A DNA stretch of 8,287 bases from the NCBI GenBank assembly GCA_011620305.1, contig WOZL01000108.1:1-8287 (forward strand), read 5' to 3'. Position 1 is the first letter of the stretch, and each line of letters begins with the position of its first letter. Shown in pieces: positions 6,396 through 8,287 of this stretch. This DNA comes from Candidatus Dojkabacteria bacterium (GTDB lineage Bacteria > Patescibacteriota > Dojkabacteria > SC72). Under the pieces are notes generated by a model. That model was not told where the DNA came from. It ran no database searches and worked only from the letters and a program-made list of their open reading frames with translations. Made by a program: the position numbers and the translations under genes.

Positions 6396-6403
6396 CAAAA
6401 TGT

Positions 6404-7642
6404 ATGTTTTTAGCACATGCCCCTATCTCTTATCTAGCAAATGAGAGTATACAAAAAGAGAAAATTTCTACATTAAAGAACTCTCAACAGATATTTATAG
6501 CTGTTCTTTCTTTAATATTTGGGATTCTCCCAGACTTTGATTTCCTTATCCTTATGATGTTTGATAGACCCTCATATACTCATCATGACTTCTTTACTCA
6601 TACCCTCTTTTATTGGACAGCTTTATGGCTAATCCTACTCTTACTTTCAAAGTTAATATACCCTTATCTTAATCGCAAAACTAAGCAGTTTCTAACAGAG
6701 GATTTTCTAAAGATTATACTTAATGCTTTTTTAATAGCAGGGCTATCGCACTTTTTAGCTGATCTCTTGATAGGACATATTATGTTGTTTTACCCTATAT
6801 CGGATAGGCAATTTACAATATTAAGATATCTTTTTGAGCCTAGTTACTTCACTGGATATTTTGGAAGTGTGTATTTTGCTATTGAGATTCTAATAATAGG
6901 AATCTTCTTTATGGTATTTAGTAGAAAGTTTCTTAAAAAGCATAAATGGGATAATTTTGTAGCATATATATTACTTGGGATATCAGTTATTTATATATTC
7001 TTTACAGCCTTTATGAATATACAGACTTACAACAACAGCTTTTGGGGTGATAGTAATAAACCAATTATGGATGATGACAAAGACTTTGACACTCTTAGAG
7101 ATGTTGAAGATTGGGATTTAGATAACGATGGTATCGATAATATTACTCAAGCAGATTATCAAGAGGTGATTAGCAATGTAGAAAGTATAATTGATAGTAA
7201 TAAACTGGCTATGGGAGAAGATGAGAATATTTTGGACAAAGTATTTTTAAAATACGGTGCTTTAAACTCATATAGGCTGATATCTCAGGCTTTCTTTGAG
7301 GCTAATGCACCTATAGAACCTGTACTTAAGGACCATTATCTTAAGTCTCTTGATAACAAGAAGTATACAGTTTCCTTTGACCATGTAGAGATGTTAAAAG
7401 ATTTTTTTGAAAGTAAAGATATGCTAATAGAGTTAAATTATAAAGCGAAGCCTCTAATAATCCCTGGGAAGATCTTCTTCTTACTAGATGATAAAGGTGA
7501 GATTATGAATGTTGGGATAACACTGTTGGATAATAATGTTGGAATCGTACTACCTGGAGAGAGATATGTACAAAGACACAGTTTAGATGGAATACTCCTT
7601 TTCTATGGAGATACTATACCCACTTTTCAAATAGTTCAGTAA
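6404..7642 (+). CDS. YdjM-type membrane metal-dependent hydrolase with acidic Ca-binding-like motif and extra C-terminal domain
   Basis: The 412-residue protein has three parts. Residues 1-205 resemble the YdjM family (putative membrane-bound metal-dependent hydrolases): MFLAHAPISYL at the start, LPDFDF (42-47), THHDFFTH (59-66), SHFLADLLIGH (115-125), with H5, D44, D46, H60, H61, D62, H66, H116, D120 and H125 as likely metal ligands. Five membrane segments lie near 29-53, 65-87, 102-130, 153-173 and 186-205; Lys/Arg-rich loops place the C-terminus outside the cell. Residues 223-246 are an Asp-rich stretch (ends with DLDNDGIDN) like thrombospondin type 3 Ca-binding loops. Residues 255-412 have faint NlpC/P60 similarity (SYRLISQAFFEANAPIEP, then IIPGKIFF and NVGITLLDNN), but the catalytic Cys and His positions look like Ser and Asn. 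Substrate unknown; the YdjM reaction itself is not established. No Shine-Dalgarno; an out-of-frame ATG lies at 6400. The 3' end overlaps pth. Confidence 0.8.
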   Translation: MFLAHAPISYLANESIQKEKISTLKNSQQIFIAVLSLIFGILPDFDFLILMMFDRPSYTHHDFFTHTLFYWTALWLILLLLSKLIYPYLNRKTKQFLTEDFLKIILNAFLIAGLSHFLADLLIGHIMLFYPISDRQFTILRYLFEPSYFTGYFGSVYFAIEILIIGIFFMVFSRKFLKKHKWDNFVAYILLGISVIYIFFTAFMNIQTYNNSFWGDSNKPIMDDDKDFDTLRDVEDWDLDNDGIDNITQADYQEVISNVESIIDSNKLAMGEDENILDKVFLKYGALNSYRLISQAFFEANAPIEPVLKDHYLKSLDNKKYTVSFDHVEMLKDFFESKDMLIELNYKAKPLIIPGKIFFLLDDKGEIMNVGITLLDNNVGIVLPGERYVQRHSLDGILLFYGDTIPTFQIVQ

Positions 7643-8177
7643 AGATAAGGTCATCACAAGCTTCAATAATTGCCCCATTAAGAATCTCTCTCTCTTCTTT
7701 TTTAAATTTCTTTAGTACATACTCCTCTCCTGGGATATCTTGTCCCTGTCTATTATCTATACCTAGTCTAACTCTCCAGAAATCTTTTGTACCTATTGCT
7801 TCTTCTACACTCTTAACACCGTTATGTCCTTTAGGTGATTTCCCTTTCTGTATCTTATACTCACCCAACTTAATATCTAAATCATCATGGAAAAGTATAA
7901 ACTCATCTATGTCGTATCTATCATATACTCTTTTAACAGCCTCCCCTGCTCTGTTCATTGGCGTCTGGTTCCTTTGTAAAAGTATTACCTCCTCTTGACC
8001 CCATCTAACTATTGCAACCTCAGAGAGAAGCAATCTGTCTCTTTTAAGTGGGGTATGGGCTATAAAGCCTTCAAATCTTAAGACTTGCCTCATAGCGTCT
8101 ATAGCATAGAATCCAGCATTATGTCTTGTATTATGATATTTGATATCATCATTTCCTATTCCTGTTATTAGAATCAT
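7614..8177 (-). CDS. pth: Peptidyl-tRNA hydrolase
   Basis: Pth cleaves the ester bond of peptidyl-tRNA released from stalled ribosomes, freeing tRNA for reuse in the cytoplasm. The 187 residues match the bacterial Pth family (about 190). Expected active-site and substrate-contact residues are present by motif: N9 (GIGND), Y14, H19 in TRHNAG (the catalytic His), N75 in PMNRAG, D98 in LFHDDLD (orienting Asp), and H118-N119 in GHNG. The lid region and C-terminal helix are also recognisable. One oddity is that the usually strict GNPG near the N-terminus reads GNDD (residues 8-11). The ATG overlaps the upstream gene's TGA (ATGA), so the two are probably translationally coupled; no strong Shine-Dalgarno is seen. 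Its last nine codons overlap the end of the convergent YdjM-like gene by 29 bp. Confidence 0.95.
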   Translation of the reverse strand: MILITGIGNDDIKYHNTRHNAGFYAIDAMRQVLRFEGFIAHTPLKRDRLLLSEVAIVRWGQEEVILLQRNQTPMNRAGEAVKRVYDRYDIDEFILFHDDLDIKLGEYKIQKGKSPKGHNGVKSVEEAIGTKDFWRVRLGIDNRQGQDIPGEEYVLKKFKKEEREILNGAIIEACDDLIFTELFEKWV

Positions 8178-8287
8178 TTCTGTATCATCTCTTTTAAAAA
8201 TTTATTAACTAATTCCTCTTGTTTAATATACATTGGTTCATCTTTGTAATCAACCTCATCAAATTTACTTTTATGCTCAAATCCTTT
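8174..8287 (-). CDS. C-terminal end of an unidentified protein (cut by window edge)
   Basis: The last 114 bases, read on the minus strand, give 37 codons open to the window edge and a TGA stop at 8176-8174 that overlaps the pth start codon. The peptide is highly charged, with two likely regions: an acidic stretch (FDEVDYKDEP, residues 9-18) and a terminal amphipathic helix ending NKFLKEMIQK. It is too short to assign a family. The ATGA overlap and shared direction support a real gene co-transcribed with pth; upstream sequence would identify it. Confidence 0.6.
   Translation of the reverse strand, partial: KGFEHKSKFDEVDYKDEPMYIKQEELVNKFLKEMIQK

Noticed and set aside
1..8287. CRISPR array, tRNA or rRNA genes, insertion sequence
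   Set aside because: No regularly spaced direct repeats, cloverleaf, rRNA-like block or transposase was seen; nearly all sequence is covered by the coding regions listed.

Overview
The window is AT-rich (roughly one third G+C by eye), uses the standard bacterial code (no in-frame TGA in any supported gene), and is densely packed with short gaps, operon-like spacing and two gene overlaps. Short gene versions (Mfd of 800 residues, DnaX of 514, YbaB of 96), few Shine-Dalgarno sites, and a thrombospondin-type-3-like acidic motif on a surface protein suggest a small-genome bacterium, possibly of the Candidate Phyla Radiation (Patescibacteria). That placement is inference; the housekeeping genes only show that it is bacterial.

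Layout, left to right. Positions 1-346 (minus) hold the start of an unrecognised membrane protein cut by the window edge. It has the clearest sigma70-type promoter and Shine-Dalgarno in the window and a leader of about 150 nt with a nested hairpin and a three-copy pairing motif. Positions 536-3876 (minus, read right to left) hold the classic dnaX - ybaB/ebfC - recR cluster, ending in a single-pass membrane protein of unknown function. Upstream at 3956-6358 (minus) is a short mfd. Divergent from it, across a 45-bp gap with a palindromic shared -10 element, a plus-strand gene (6404-7642) encodes a YdjM-type membrane protein with a long extra C-terminal part. It converges with and overlaps pth (7614-8177, minus), which itself overlaps by ATGA the end of another gene running off the right edge.

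Functionally, dnaX (clamp loader), recR (recombinational repair) and mfd (transcription-repair coupling) form a replication and repair block, while pth supports translation by recycling peptidyl-tRNA. The least explained items are the structured leader at 347-499, the compositionally distinct membrane gene it precedes, the Mfd that lacks its C-terminal regulatory domain, and the three-part YdjM-like membrane protein whose C-terminus resembles an NlpC/P60 fold without its catalytic Cys and His. None is proven to be a new system; the leader and the three-part membrane protein are the best candidates.
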